This document shows positions 49,078-58,259 of a stretch of DNA of 64,000 bases, one piece after another. Source of the stretch: Alcanivorax sediminis (lineage in GTDB: Bacteria > Pseudomonadota > Gammaproteobacteria > Pseudomonadales > Alcanivoracaceae). A program made the translations under genes and the position numbers. The notes below the pieces were generated by a model. That model searched no databases. It was not told the origin of the DNA and saw only the letters and a program-made list of their open reading frames with translations. Where the stretch lies: the NCBI RefSeq assembly GCF_009601165.1, contig NZ_WIRE01000001.1:682001-746000 (forward strand). Direction: 5' to 3'. Numbering within the stretch: the first letter of the stretch is position 1; each line of letters starts with the position of its first letter.

Positions 49078-52000
49078 CTAGCCCAATTTGCTGCGGCACC
49101 ACCCGCCGATGGCGGCAAGCAGGAGCAGCCAGCCCCCCAGGCTGCCGCCACCGCCTCCACCACCACCGCCGCTGTTATTGCCGTAGGGCGCTGGGGTGTT
49201 GAGCAGGTTGACGCCACCTTGTAATGGTTCGCTGCTCAGGGGCGGGTTGCCATTGTCGGTGACGGTGACAGACAGCAGGTATTCGCCGTTGGCGTACAGC
49301 TCCGGATCGATGAGCAGGGTGGCCCCGGTTTCCGGTTGCACGACCTCGTTGATGATCCACTCGAAGGTATGGCTATCTTGCGGGTTGGGGTCGGTCAGGT
49401 TGGCGGTGAGCGTGACCAGCCCATCTTCGCGGAAGCGATCATAGATTGTCGGTGTGCCTGCCGGCATCTCGTAGCTGTCGTCTCCCTGGCTTACGGTGAG
49501 CGAGGTCAGCGTCGGAGCCACATTGAGCTCGGTGATGGTGACCGTGTGCCGCAACAGGGTGTCATCGATCACGGCGTTCTCCAGTGTGTCCGTGCCGTTG
49601 TCTTCCACCAGATCGAGGATGACGGTTTCATCGTATTCGCCGACACCATCGTCAGTGGTGGTGAAAGTGAGGCTGCCCTGGTTGGCTGGCTCGTCCTCTT
49701 CGTTGATCACAATCGTGGCCTGGATGGCGCTGTAATCATTGCCAGGTGTTGCGGTAGACAGGTCGGAAACTTCCAGTGGAATCACCACCGGATATTCCGG
49801 CGCGTTGCCGTTGAGTGTGACGGTAACGGTGACAACATTACCTTCGCCACTCATCTGACTTTCTGTTTCAAAACTCACCAGCGGCACGATGTCCACCTGC
49901 TGTGTGGCACTGCCGGTGTTGCCGGCTGCATCGGTGGCCTGCCAGAGAATCTGGTGGCGACCGGGGGCCAGTTCTACGGTGCTGTTGCCTCCGACCGGTA
50001 CCGCTGTCAGTGGGCCATCCACCAGGTCGTTGGCGCTGGCGCTGCCGTTCAGTTCCAGGAACACCTCGGTGGTGCTGCCGGTGGCATCAACACGAATCGC
50101 GGGCGGCGCGATGACGGTGGGTGGATAGTTGTCGCTACCGTTGTCGTTGTCTTCGCTGTCGATCAGGCCGTCGTTGTCAAAATCATTGAGCGATGGGTCC
50201 AGTGTCAGGCCGGAATTTTCCTGGCAGCTGATATCGCAATCCGGGTTCCAGCTGTCGGGCAGGCCATCACCATCGTTATCCACGGCGGCGGCATTGTTGT
50301 CGATAAAGGCATCGCTGTTATTTCCTGTGCCATCGTTGTCGGTGTCGGTGGTTTCGGTCGGGTCATTGGGGAAGGCATCGTTAATATCCGGTGTGCCGTC
50401 GTCGTCACTGTCGAGCAGGCCCTCCACACGCAGCAGGGCGAACTGGCGCTGACCGTTGGCATGTCCCCCTGCAATCAGCTTGCCGTCGGTCTGCTCAGTA
50501 ACGGACATGAATTGTTCCTGACCCTTGAGATCAACCTCCAGTATCCCGTTGTCGGCAAAGGAAGCATCGGGTGTACCGTTAGTATCGAGTCTTGCCATGA
50601 CAAAGTTGGATGCACTGCCGTTGTTGGTTTCGCCGGCGAGTACAATCTTTCCGTCGGCCTGCTCGACAATGCTGCGACTGGAAGACGGCAGTCCGTTGAT
50701 GTCGATGCTTGCGGCGCCATAGTTGCCAAAATTCAGGTCCTTGCTGCCGTCTGCATTGAGCCGCATGACGTGCATGTCCCCGTTAATATCACCGGCAATG
50801 AGTGCTTTACCGTTGTGGTCAGTAATGACCTGCGAGATGTTTGCACTACCCAGGGAAATTCTTCCATTGTTGCCGAAGGTGTCGTCCACAGAGCCATTAC
50901 TGTTGAGGCGCAGAGCTACCGTGACATAAGAAGAGGAGAAACTGGTGCGAGTCCGCCCAAACAACATGAACTGGTTGCCCGCAGCGATCGCTCCTTTTGC
51001 ATACTCCTGGCCGGACAGTGGGTATCTCATGGTTCCGGTGCCGCCGAAACTGCTATCGAGTGCGCCATCGGCGGAAAGCATCACTGCATAGAAATCACTG
51101 TCTGCATTGTCTTTCCATTCTCCCGCCGCAAGAATGCGGCCATCATCCAGTAAATGAAGTTGTGAAAGGGTCGTGCTGGTGGGTGCGGTCACTTGCCGAA
51201 TGCCATTGCTGCCAAAACTGGTGTCGAGCGAACCATCGTTGTTCAGCCTGGCAACAACTGCAAAGCTGCCAAATTTGCCGGCCACCAGAATTTTGTCGCC
51301 TTGCCAGATGGCATGCGTTGCAATGTCGTTGGTACCGTTTCCAGACAGGGTGGACACCCCGTTATTGCCGAAATTGTTGTCCAGTTGGCCGTTGGCGAGG
51401 TAGCGACTCAGGATGATGTCGTTGTCACTATTGTTGTTGGCGTAGCCAACGGCAATGGTCTTGCCATCCGGTTGTGATAACACCGTGCGAACGATGTTGA
51501 AAAGGCCAAGCCGTCTTGGCTGGTTGATCACGATGCCGTCGCCGCTGCCGCTGTCACCATCAAAGCTGTCGTCGAGTACGCCGTCGCTCAGGCTGCGGGC
51601 CATGACAATCTCGCCTGCAGAGGTTCTGCCAATGACCACACGACGGCCATCCATCAGCTCGATGATATCCTTGCCTTCCAGCATATAACTCAGCGTGCCG
51701 GTTTCACCGTTGCTGGCGAAGCCGGTGTCCAGGGTGCCATCCGCATTGAGCTGGGCGGTACGGCTGTTGCGGCTCAGGGCGACAATCTTGCCGTTGGCAA
51801 GGCCGCGTAGTGCGACGACGCCGGACTGACCGGAAAGGTTATGAATACCAAGAAGGGCATAGTTCTGGTCCAGCGAACCATCGTCGTTAAAGCGCAGCAG
51901 GGATGAAGTGGTGTTACCCGTCACGCCACCCACCAGCAGTTGACCATTGCTGAGGGCAAAGGCGCTCATGCCACTGTCCAGCCCGCTGCCCACATCCAGA

Positions 52001-52827
52001 TCGACGATGCCGTCGCCATCCAGCGTGGTGTCGAGACTGCCATCGGCCAGATAGCGCATGATGATAATGCCGCTGCCGCCCGAGCCGACGGCCACCAGCT
52101 TGCCATTCTGCTCGATCAGAGCCTGGGCCACCTCACCGTTACCGGCATCGGTGATCACGACCCCATTGGTACCAAAGCTGGTATCCAGGCTGCCGTTGTC
52201 ATGGATTCTGGCCAGCGCGAAATCCGTGCCTGCGCCGTTGTTGCCGGAACCCGCAATCACAATCTTCCCGTCGGCTTGCTGGATGGCCGCATTGACCTGG
52301 TCACCGAGACTGCCGAGATCCAGGGTGAGCACACCGCCGTTGGCGAAGCTGGTGTCCAGGCGACCATCGGGGAGATAACGGACCACCATGCCCTTGCGGT
52401 AGGCGCTGACCTCGGAATGCACGCCAAACACCAGTAGCTTGCCGTCGGCCAGCTCCAGCATCCCTGTGACCTGGCTCAGGGCGCTGGAGGTGGCGTTGGT
52501 GACAATGCCCTGGTGGCCGAAGCTGGTATCCAGCTGACCGTCAGGGAGGTAGCGGGCCAGCAGGATGTCGGTATCGGCAAAGCCGTTAACTTCCTGGCCG
52601 TTCTCGCTGTAACCAGCTACCAGCAGTTTGCCGTCACTGAGCTCAATCACCGTGTCAGGCGTGGTGGTGATGTTGAGTGTCTGGCTTCCCGGGGTGTGCA
52701 GTACCAGGCCGCCGACCCCAAACGTCGTATCCGGATCTCCCGGAGCGGCGACTGCAGCGGGGCTGGCAAGCCAGAGGCTGGTGCTGGCGGCGAGTAAGTA
52801 GCGAGAAAATGAAGACGGCCGAGACAT
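49078..52827 (-). CDS. Large secreted delta-60 repeat protein with GlyGly-CTERM tail
   Basis: 1249 residues from the ATG at 52827 (GGGGGAAA upstream). Signal peptide ends at AAVAA. Residues about 30 to 850 are more than ten delta-60 repeats of the form DGKLLVAGYS...ARYLPDGQLDTSFG. Next come thrombospondin-type calcium repeats (DSDDDGTPDINDAFPNDPTE; DNDGDGLPDSWNPDC), a HYR-like domain, and a Calx-beta domain (VTLNGNAPEYPVVIPLEVSD). The C-terminus has nine glycines, a hydrophobic helix (GGWLLLLAAIGGW) and basic residues: a GlyGly-CTERM signal, which rhombosortase cleaves for surface display after type II secretion. It is probably a calcium-dependent adhesin or matrix protein. The longer frame to 52983 has no signal peptide at its start. 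Confidence 0.9.
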   Translation of the reverse strand: MSRPSSFSRYLLAASTSLWLASPAAVAAPGDPDTTFGVGGLVLHTPGSQTLNITTTPDTVIELSDGKLLVAGYSENGQEVNGFADTDILLARYLPDGQLDTSFGHQGIVTNATSSALSQVTGMLELADGKLLVFGVHSEVSAYRKGMVVRYLPDGRLDTSFANGGVLTLDLGSLGDQVNAAIQQADGKIVIAGSGNNGAGTDFALARIHDNGSLDTSFGTNGVVITDAGNGEVAQALIEQNGKLVAVGSGGSGIIIMRYLADGSLDTTLDGDGIVDLDVGSGLDSGMSAFALSNGQLLVGGVTGNTTSSLLRFNDDGSLDQNYALLGIHNLSGQSGVVALRGLANGKIVALSRNSRTAQLNADGTLDTGFASNGETGTLSYMLEGKDIIELMDGRRVVIGRTSAGEIVMARSLSDGVLDDSFDGDSGSGDGIVINQPRRLGLFNIVRTVLSQPDGKTIAVGYANNNSDNDIILSRYLANGQLDNNFGNNGVSTLSGNGTNDIATHAIWQGDKILVAGKFGSFAVVARLNNDGSLDTSFGSNGIRQVTAPTSTTLSQLHLLDDGRILAAGEWKDNADSDFYAVMLSADGALDSSFGGTGTMRYPLSGQEYAKGAIAAGNQFMLFGRTRTSFSSSYVTVALRLNSNGSVDDTFGNNGRISLGSANISQVITDHNGKALIAGDINGDMHVMRLNADGSKDLNFGNYGAASIDINGLPSSSRSIVEQADGKIVLAGETNNGSASNFVMARLDTNGTPDASFADNGILEVDLKGQEQFMSVTEQTDGKLIAGGHANGQRQFALLRVEGLLDSDDDGTPDINDAFPNDPTETTDTDNDGTGNNSDAFIDNNAAAVDNDGDGLPDSWNPDCDISCQENSGLTLDPSLNDFDNDGLIDSEDNDNGSDNYPPTVIAPPAIRVDATGSTTEVFLELNGSASANDLVDGPLTAVPVGGNSTVELAPGRHQILWQATDAAGNTGSATQQVDIVPLVSFETESQMSGEGNVVTVTVTLNGNAPEYPVVIPLEVSDLSTATPGNDYSAIQATIVINEEDEPANQGSLTFTTTDDGVGEYDETVILDLVEDNGTDTLENAVIDDTLLRHTVTITELNVAPTLTSLTVSQGDDSYEMPAGTPTIYDRFREDGLVTLTANLTDPNPQDSHTFEWIINEVVQPETGATLLIDPELYANGEYLLSVTVTDNGNPPLSSEPLQGGVNLLNTPAPYGNNSGGGGGGGGGSLGGWLLLLAAIGGWCRSKLG

Positions 52828-52910
52828 GGTTTCCCCCTGCCAAGGTTTGCACCTGTGGCTATGCATATTTCTGTGTTGGCTATTTATAGGGGGAGGGGAC
52901 AAGGGCCGCA

Positions 52911-52929
52911 TCACCCATATTGGGGATGA
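52911..52929. promoter_or_regulatory. Dyad TCACCCATATTGGGGATGA upstream of delta-60 protein gene
   Basis: 84 bases before the ATG. Shares the CCC-AT-rich-GGGGATG plan with dyads at 28964 and 31701. Confidence 0.4.
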
Positions 52930-52958
52930 AGGGGCATTTTTTGGCCGCTTCGCGGCCG

Positions 52959-52987
52959 CCTGACGCGGGATGCCTGACGCCAAGAGC
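52959..52987. repeat. Heptamer repeat family D, copy 4
   Basis: CCTGACG CGGGATG CCTGACG CCAAGAG, the inverse reading of GCGTCAG units. Confidence 0.65.
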
Positions 52988-53078
52988 CGATACCAAAACC
53001 GTTTTAACCCAAGGGTGAGCGCCGCGAATAACCCGTATTTGCATGGCGGTCCGGGTGACAGCGGGGTCTGAGGCCAGT

Positions 53079-53165
53079 TACGAGTAGCGAGTTTCTAAAG
53101 GCAACCGCCTCCGAGGAGCAGAGGTTAGTGCTTTTGCTCTTCGCAACCCGAAACTCGCTTCTCTA
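53079..53165. repeat. Heptamer repeat family A, copy 5 (diverged) with truncated REP
   Basis: Left arm TACGAGT AGCGAGT TTCTAAA; right arm TTCGCA ACCCGAA ACTCGCT TCTC. The REP remnant CGCCAGCAGGCTG follows at 53169-53181. Confidence 0.75.
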
Positions 53166-53204
53166 CCTCGCCAGCAGGCTGTCACCTTGATGGTCTGTGA
53201 CGTC

Positions 53205-54185
53205 TTAGTCGCCGCTCACTTCCAGCACCACCTTGCCCTTGGCCGTGCGCGAGGTCAGCGCAGCCAGTGCCTGCTCATATTCTTCGAACGGGAACACCTG
53301 ACTGATGCGGGGCTTGATCTTGCCCTGACCAAACAACTGGAACAGTTCCATGATGTTCTGGATGTTGGCCTGTGGTTCCTGCTGGGTGAAGGCTCCCCAG
53401 AACACGCCGACAATGGAACAGCCTTTCAGCAATGCCAGGTTGGCGGGGATTTTCGGAATGTCCCCGGCGGCGAAACCAACGATCAGCAGGCGACCGTTCC
53501 AGGCCATGTTGCGCAGCGCCGCTTCGGTGAACTTGTCACCCACCGGGTCATAGATCACATCCACGCCTTTGGGGTAACGCTGCTTGAGGGCATCCTTCAG
53601 GTCTTCCTCGACGTAGTTGATCAGATCATCGGCGCCGGCCTCTTTGGCCACCGCCAGTTTCTCTGCGCTGCTGGCGGCGGCAATCACGGTGGCACCCATG
53701 GCTTTGCCAAGCTCCACGGCGGCGAGTCCTACACCGCCGCTGGCGCCCAGTACCAGCAGGGTTTCGCCGGGCTGGATGTTGGCGCGCTGTTTAAGGGCGT
53801 GATAGCTGGTGCCGTACACCATGGAGAAAGCGGCGGCGGTGTGATCGTCCATGCCATCGGGCACCGGGATCAGGTTGCTTTCCGGGGCCAGAATTTCTTC
53901 CGCAAAGGCGCCGTAGCCAGTGAGGCCCATGACACGCTGGCCGGGCTGATAGCGTTTCACCCCTTCACCCACGGCAATGACTTCACCGGCCATTTCTCCG
54001 CCGGGAGAAAACGGCAGCTCGGGTTTGATCTGATACTTGCCCTCAATGATCAGGGTGTCCGGAAAGTTCAGCCCCGCGGCTTTGACCTTGATCTTTACCT
54101 GGCCCTTGCCGGGCTCGGGGGAGGCAATGTCTTCCACCACCAGCTTGTCAGCCGGCCCCAGTTCCTTGCACAGAATCGCGCGCAT
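53205..54185 (-). CDS. NADPH:quinone oxidoreductase, zinc-free MDR family
   Basis: 326 residues with GGGAGAG before the ATG. Medium-chain dehydrogenase/reductase of the quinone-reductase/crotonase-like type. The N-terminal GroES-like part has LNFPDTLIIEGKYQIKPELP and PGGEMAGEV; the Rossmann motif is LVLGASGGVGLAAVELGKAMG. The cysteine/histidine zinc ligands of alcohol dehydrogenases are absent. It reduces quinones or enoyl compounds with NADPH. Upstream lies a MerR-type regulator in the same direction, separated by heptamer repeat A copy 6. Confidence 0.92.
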   Translation of the reverse strand: MRAILCKELGPADKLVVEDIASPEPGKGQVKIKVKAAGLNFPDTLIIEGKYQIKPELPFSPGGEMAGEVIAVGEGVKRYQPGQRVMGLTGYGAFAEEILAPESNLIPVPDGMDDHTAAAFSMVYGTSYHALKQRANIQPGETLLVLGASGGVGLAAVELGKAMGATVIAAASSAEKLAVAKEAGADDLINYVEEDLKDALKQRYPKGVDVIYDPVGDKFTEAALRNMAWNGRLLIVGFAAGDIPKIPANLALLKGCSIVGVFWGAFTQQEPQANIQNIMELFQLFGQGKIKPRISQVFPFEEYEQALAALTSRTAKGKVVLEVSGD

Positions 54186-54333
54186 GCGTAGCTCTCCCGA
54201 AATATTTTTTATTCAAAGGAGAAACGCTAACGCCGATGGGCGCATTAGACAAATGAATGGGGTGGATGGGGGGCAATAAAAACGGGTAATAGTCCGGGCA
54301 AGGCACGGCTGCCATCGAGGGAGCAACAAGAGT

Positions 54334-54420
54334 TCCGAGTTGCGAGTAACGAGAAGCGAAAACCTGGCCTGGGAAGAATGGGCTTTGATCTTCGAAACTC
54401 GTTACTCGTATCTCGCGACT
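54334..54420. repeat. Heptamer repeat family A, copy 6
   Basis: Left arm TTCCGAG TTGCGAG TAACGAG AAGCGAA; right arm TTCGAA ACTCGTT ACTCGTA TCTCGCG ACT. It ends directly before the stop region of the MerR gene. Confidence 0.88.
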
Positions 54421-54426
54421 GATTTC

Positions 54427-55272
54427 TCAGCCGTTCTTCTCGATATGCGCCAGCACGTTGGCAAGGCGATCGACAAGGATCTTGTTGATGCTCTTTTCGA
54501 GCACCCGGCCCAGTTCGTCGCTGACCACGGCATCGGCCAGGGGACGAATGCGGGTAATGAAATCGGCCAGCTTGGGCACGTCTTCGCCTTCCGGCAGGGC
54601 TTCGTCGCCGTACTTTTCGTCCACCAGGTGATGGATGATCATGCCGATGAAACGCTCGGCCAGCTTGTCCACTTCCTCACGGACCAGGGTCACATGGGTG
54701 AGGACGGCATCGAGAGGTACCCCGGCTTCGCTCAGTTCCTTGCCGGCGTTATAGATGCGCGGGTAGGGAATACGCAGGCGCATGCCTTCGGGAATGATGT
54801 AGCCCAGCTTCACCGCCTTGGTCATCACTTCCGGGGTGATGTCTTCGCCGAAGTCGTTGAGCAGGTCCTGGTAGTCCAGGTAGGAGGGCACACTGGGGGT
54901 TTGCCAGGTGGTGACCGCGACTTCCAGACCCAAAATATCGTTGAGCTCGCGGCCCTGTTCCCAGGCACTGAGCAGATCGCGGATATTGTTGAGGGTATAG
55001 CCCCGTTCCAGCAGGGCGCCGATAATTTTCAGGCGGGCCAGATGGACGTCGGTGTAGATACCGGTGCGACCACGTTTTTCCGGGGACGGCAAAATGCCGC
55101 GGTCCTGGTAGGCGCGCACATTACGCACTGTCGAACCGCCCTCGCGAGCCAGTTCGTCAATGGTGTATTCCTTGTGATTACCGGCTTCTGCCGGGGCTTC
55201 CTCTGCGTCAGGCTGGGAGTATTTCTTCAGGCTGCGCAGGATTGCTGCGGGGTTACGGTCACTGGTTTTCAT
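54427..55272 (-). CDS. MerR-family transcriptional regulator
   Basis: 281 residues. The winged helix-turn-helix is unusually far in (about 36-105: EYTIDELAREGGSTVRNVRA, YQDRGILPSPEKRGRTGIYT, ARLKIIGALLERGYTLNNI), after a charged 34-residue N-terminal tail. The C-terminal 170 residues are helical with no cysteine metal site, so a small-molecule or lipid signal is more likely than a metal. No ribosome site stands out at the ATG, and a start inside the N-terminal tail remains possible. The target may be the adjacent quinone reductase or hydrolase-SDR genes, but no MerR-type operator was identified. Confidence 0.85.
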   Translation of the reverse strand: MKTSDRNPAAILRSLKKYSQPDAEEAPAEAGNHKEYTIDELAREGGSTVRNVRAYQDRGILPSPEKRGRTGIYTDVHLARLKIIGALLERGYTLNNIRDLLSAWEQGRELNDILGLEVAVTTWQTPSVPSYLDYQDLLNDFGEDITPEVMTKAVKLGYIIPEGMRLRIPYPRIYNAGKELSEAGVPLDAVLTHVTLVREEVDKLAERFIGMIIHHLVDEKYGDEALPEGEDVPKLADFITRIRPLADAVVSDELGRVLEKSINKILVDRLANVLAHIEKNG

Positions 55273-55309
55273 GGCTGCGATGATAGCCCGGTTTTTGCAC
55301 AGGCGCTAG

Positions 55310-55500
55310 AACGCGAAACGCAACACGCTACACGCATCACGCATCACGCAACAACGCGGACAAGGCTGGGCGGTGGCCTTCACTTGCCTGTGTCCGCGCT
55401 GGTGGCGCTGCAGGAATTGTCGTTCGACCGCGATTTTCCGGCTGTTGAGTTCCGGGGGCGGCTTGCGCGTTGCGTAAAGCGAGTTATGAGTTGCGCCTCT
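55310..55500. repeat. Heptamer repeat family E (arms at 55310-55358 and 55464-55500)
   Basis: ACGCGAA ACGCAAC ACGCTAC ACGCATC ACGCATC ACGCAAC in strict 7-bp phase. An inverse arm, GCGCGTT GCGTAAA GCGAGTT ATGAGTT GCGCCTC, lies 105 bases away and ends three bases before the hydrolase-SDR gene. Between them is no ORF with a ribosome site. Confidence 0.85.
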
Positions 55501-55503
55501 CTT

Positions 55504-57246
55504 CTAGGGCGTGATTTCCACCTGCGCCAGATTGCGCGCCAGACTGGGGGTGAAGCGGCCGAGCCACTGCATGCCCCAGGCTTCCGGGCTGACGGGAACC
55601 ACCGCGCGGTTGTTTTCCACCGCACTGATAATGGCGGCAGCGACCCGGTCCGGCGTAAAGGCACGACGCTGATAGAGGCTGTTGGCATGCTCCCGGCGAC
55701 GCTGCTGCTCCTCGTTATCAACGCCCACAAAACGGGTGCTGCCGGCGATGCCGGTATCAATGATGCCGGGGCAGATGGCGCTGACGCCGATGCCCTGATC
55801 GGCCAGCTCGGCGCGCAGGCACTCACTGAACATCAGCACTGCGCTTTTGCTGGTGGCATAGGCGGGCAGCATTCGTGAGGGCAGGAAGGCTGCGGCGGAA
55901 GCCACGTTGACGATGTGCCCGGCCTTGGCCTGATCCACCATCTGGCGGGCGAACAGGCGGGAACCGTGGATGACGCCCCACAGATTCACGCCTAGCACCT
56001 GCTGCCAGTCCTGCACACTGGTATCCAGCAGGGAACCGGACAGGCCAATGCCCGCGTTGTTGACGACGATATCCGGCGCGCCCAGTTCCTTTTCCACATA
56101 GGCGGCCAGGGTTTCCATGGAGCGGGTGTTGCTGACGTCGCATTTGCGGCTTAGTGCCTCACCACCTTCTGCCACAATGGTGTTGGCGGTACGGGCGGCG
56201 GCGTCGGTGTTGATGTCGGTACACAGTACCAGGGCGCCACGGCGACCAAAGGCCAGGGCGGTTTCACGGCCGATGCCGGAGCCGGCACCGGTGATCACCA
56301 CCACTTTGCCGCTGTCAGGGCCACGTTTCTGGTCCGGGTTGACCTTGGCACGTTTGAGGGGGCCGCTGGCCGGTGCGCCTTCAATATGCTGGATAAATTC
56401 GCGAATCCAGCGGGCGGTAATCTCCGGGTGCTGAAGCAGTGGCCCCCAGTGGCCAGTATCCAGCTCACGACGCCACAATTGGTCGGTCCAATTCGGCAGA
56501 TCTTCCAGCATGGCGGGGCGCACGTAGTTGTCCTGGCGGGCCACGATCAATTGCACCGGGACCCTGGTAAAGCGTTCACGGGGTTTGAGCAGACAGGGCA
56601 ACATGTTGGCCCGATACAACTCGATGCCGTGCACCCCGTCCTTCAGCTGGGTGGGGCTGGATTCGCTGACCAGTTTTTCGGTGCGCTTGAGCACATTGGG
56701 CCAGGCCTTGGCGAGCCCGGCTTTCCACAGGGTTGGTGCCAGCACAGGCAGCTGGAAGGCCATGATGTACCAGGAGTGAGTCAGCTGGTTGAGTACGGCG
56801 GCCGGGTTGTCCTTGAGGTTGCGCTTCATCCACTGGCCAACATGGTCCAGGCAAGGGCCGGAGAGGGTGGTGTAGGAGGCAATGCGCTCTTCGGCGCCGG
56901 GGTCGGTAACCGATTCCCAGGTCTGTATGGAGCCCCAATCGTGGGCGACCAGGTGGACTTTCTCGCCGGGGCAGGTGGCGTCCAGCACGGCGTGCAGGTC
57001 GTTACGCAGCTCTCGGAGCTTGTAGGCGGCCCGCCCTTTGGGAACAGAAGACTGCCCGGCGCCACGCACGTCATAGGCGACCACTTTAAAGTTCTGGCTG
57101 AGCCGCTCTGCCACTTTTTCCCAGACATGATTGGCGTCCGGGTAGCCGTGGACCAGTACCACGCTGGGGCTCTTGTTTTCGCTCCAGGTTCGCACTGCCA
57201 GCTCTACGCCGTTGCGGTTTACCTTGCTGTCGCGCCATTGCACCAT
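55504..57246 (-). CDS. Fused alpha/beta hydrolase - short-chain dehydrogenase (EphD-like)
   Basis: 580 residues, two complete enzymes in one chain. N-terminal alpha/beta hydrolase (about 1-295): oxyanion region VLVHGYPDANHVW, nucleophile-elbow region VHLVAHDWGSIQTWE with Asp as the likely nucleophile (epoxide-hydrolase type), and final His in DTGHWGPLLQHPE. C-terminal SDR (about 315-560): VITGAGSGIGRETA, NNAG, catalytic Tyr/Lys in YATSKSAV. The layout matches M. tuberculosis EphD and related lipid-modifying fusions. A hydration-then-oxidation or hydrolysis-then-reduction pair is inferred. AGAGG precedes the ATG; the M24-like gene lies 21 bases upstream in the same operon. Confidence 0.9.
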   Translation of the reverse strand: MVQWRDSKVNRNGVELAVRTWSENKSPSVVLVHGYPDANHVWEKVAERLSQNFKVVAYDVRGAGQSSVPKGRAAYKLRELRNDLHAVLDATCPGEKVHLVAHDWGSIQTWESVTDPGAEERIASYTTLSGPCLDHVGQWMKRNLKDNPAAVLNQLTHSWYIMAFQLPVLAPTLWKAGLAKAWPNVLKRTEKLVSESSPTQLKDGVHGIELYRANMLPCLLKPRERFTRVPVQLIVARQDNYVRPAMLEDLPNWTDQLWRRELDTGHWGPLLQHPEITARWIREFIQHIEGAPASGPLKRAKVNPDQKRGPDSGKVVVITGAGSGIGRETALAFGRRGALVLCTDINTDAAARTANTIVAEGGEALSRKCDVSNTRSMETLAAYVEKELGAPDIVVNNAGIGLSGSLLDTSVQDWQQVLGVNLWGVIHGSRLFARQMVDQAKAGHIVNVASAAAFLPSRMLPAYATSKSAVLMFSECLRAELADQGIGVSAICPGIIDTGIAGSTRFVGVDNEEQQRRREHANSLYQRRAFTPDRVAAAIISAVENNRAVVPVSPEAWGMQWLGRFTPSLARNLAQVEITP

Positions 57247-57267
57247 GCCGGGCCTCTTTGTTCCTGG

Positions 57268-57945
57268 TTACTGTGTCAGGGTATGGGTGTCGATCACCAG
57301 GGCGTTGGTGGCTTCGTTCAGCCAGCGTGGTCCCAGGTCATCCACGATCAGAAATTCGCTGCCGGCCACCCCATGGCCTGACTGGTTGAGGCTGAATTGC
57401 CACTGCCACAGACCAGGAATCAGGGGGCCTTCGCCGATGCGATTGCCTTCCGGCAAGTTGCCGGTAATGGGGGCCAGACGATACTGCTGACGGATGGCCG
57501 GGAATTGCTCGGCCACCTGTTGCGGTGTCTCGCCCCGGGCCAGTGCCAAGGGCAAGGCCTGCTGCCAGGCGCTCAGCTGTTGCTGAAGGGGTGCCAGCTG
57601 GCTGTGGCCGTCCGGGCCATTGAGGCAGGCTTTGGCGGCATAGCCGCTTAGCACTGCATCGCACTGGAGTATATAGCTCATGCCGGGCCGGTAACGCCGC
57701 TTTCCGGGTCTGTTCAGGCCAAAGCGACGGCGGGCTGGGCCGCCGGAGAAACGAACCCGAGGTGGACGAGCAGGATCAAACACGCGATGGGCGCGCAGCC
57801 AGTCCCGAATCAGCAGTTGGCAGTCAGCTTCGCTCATGCCCGGCTGCAGGGCCGCGGCGATAATCTGTAAGCATTTCTCGGCGAGACTTTTCGCCTCAAG
57901 GTAGGGGGCCAGCGCTTGCTGGTCCGGAGTCCAGAATGCGGTCAT
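57268..57945 (-). CDS. M24 (creatinase/aminopeptidase P)-like protein, probably not a peptidase
   Basis: 225 residues with GGAGG before the ATG. The N-terminal helices (ALAPYLEAKSLAEKCLQIIA, then AALQPGMSEADCQLLIRDWL) and the strand MSYILQCDAVLSGYAAK follow the pita-bread fold of M24 peptidases. The usual five metal ligands (Asp, Asp, His, Glu, Glu) are not all recognisable, so a binding or regulatory role is likely. It is the first gene of the operon with the hydrolase-SDR fusion, with a strong palindrome 36 bases upstream. Family assignment is by pattern only. Confidence 0.6.
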   Translation of the reverse strand: MTAFWTPDQQALAPYLEAKSLAEKCLQIIAAALQPGMSEADCQLLIRDWLRAHRVFDPARPPRVRFSGGPARRRFGLNRPGKRRYRPGMSYILQCDAVLSGYAAKACLNGPDGHSQLAPLQQQLSAWQQALPLALARGETPQQVAEQFPAIRQQYRLAPITGNLPEGNRIGEGPLIPGLWQWQFSLNQSGHGVAGSEFLIVDDLGPRWLNEATNALVIDTHTLTQ

Positions 57946-57980
57946 GACGCCTCCGGGTTGTTATTTGAGTTGCCAGATCA

Positions 57981-57998
57981 TTACATTGGCCAATGTAA
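57981..57998. promoter_or_regulatory. Perfect 18-bp palindrome TTACATTGGCCAATGTAA (candidate operator)
   Basis: It sits 36 bases upstream of the M24-like gene start, where a repressor would overlap the promoter. The gap region of the divergent pair at 59103-59190 carries TTACAT-N4-CAATG (59124-59138), matching 11 of 11 fixed positions of the left and central parts. Confidence 0.6.
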
Positions 57999-58013
57999 AG
58001 GTCAACAGCTTCG

Positions 58014-58187
58014 GAGCTGCAAGCTACAAGTTACAACACGAACAGTGATCCGAAGCCACCCATCAAACGCCCTAGCCGCGCCGCAGCCATAGTTACAACC
58101 TCCAGGTATCAGCGCGGGGCCCCCCCTTTTCAGCCACTCTCCGAGCCATCTGCGCGTTGTAGCTTGAGGCTTGCAGCTCGTAGCTCC
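58014..58187. repeat. Heptamer repeat family C (arms at 58014-58038 and 58154-58187)
   Basis: Left arm AGCTGCA AGCTACA AGTTACA A; right arm TTGTAGC TTGAGGC TTGCAGC TCGTAGC TCC. They are inverted relative to each other around a 115-base spacer that has no ORF. Confidence 0.85.
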
Positions 58188-58217
58188 AAAAAAAGGGCCG
58201 GCACACAGTGCCGGCCC
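58188..58217 (-). terminator. Intrinsic terminator of PF10118-like gene
   Basis: GGGCCGGCAC, loop ACA, GTGCCGGCCC. On the minus strand seven T residues follow. Confidence 0.9.
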
Positions 58218-58259
58218 AAGAATCACCGTAGAAAAGGGAAAGCTAGGTGATTAGAACGC

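Noticed and set aside
49336..51153. 605-codon plus-strand ORF
   Set aside because: Antisense to the delta-60 repeats; the long frame results from the repeat codon pattern.
54340..55878. 512-codon plus-strand ORF
   Set aside because: Starts inside heptamer repeat A copy 6 and runs antisense through the MerR gene, repeat E and the SDR domain.
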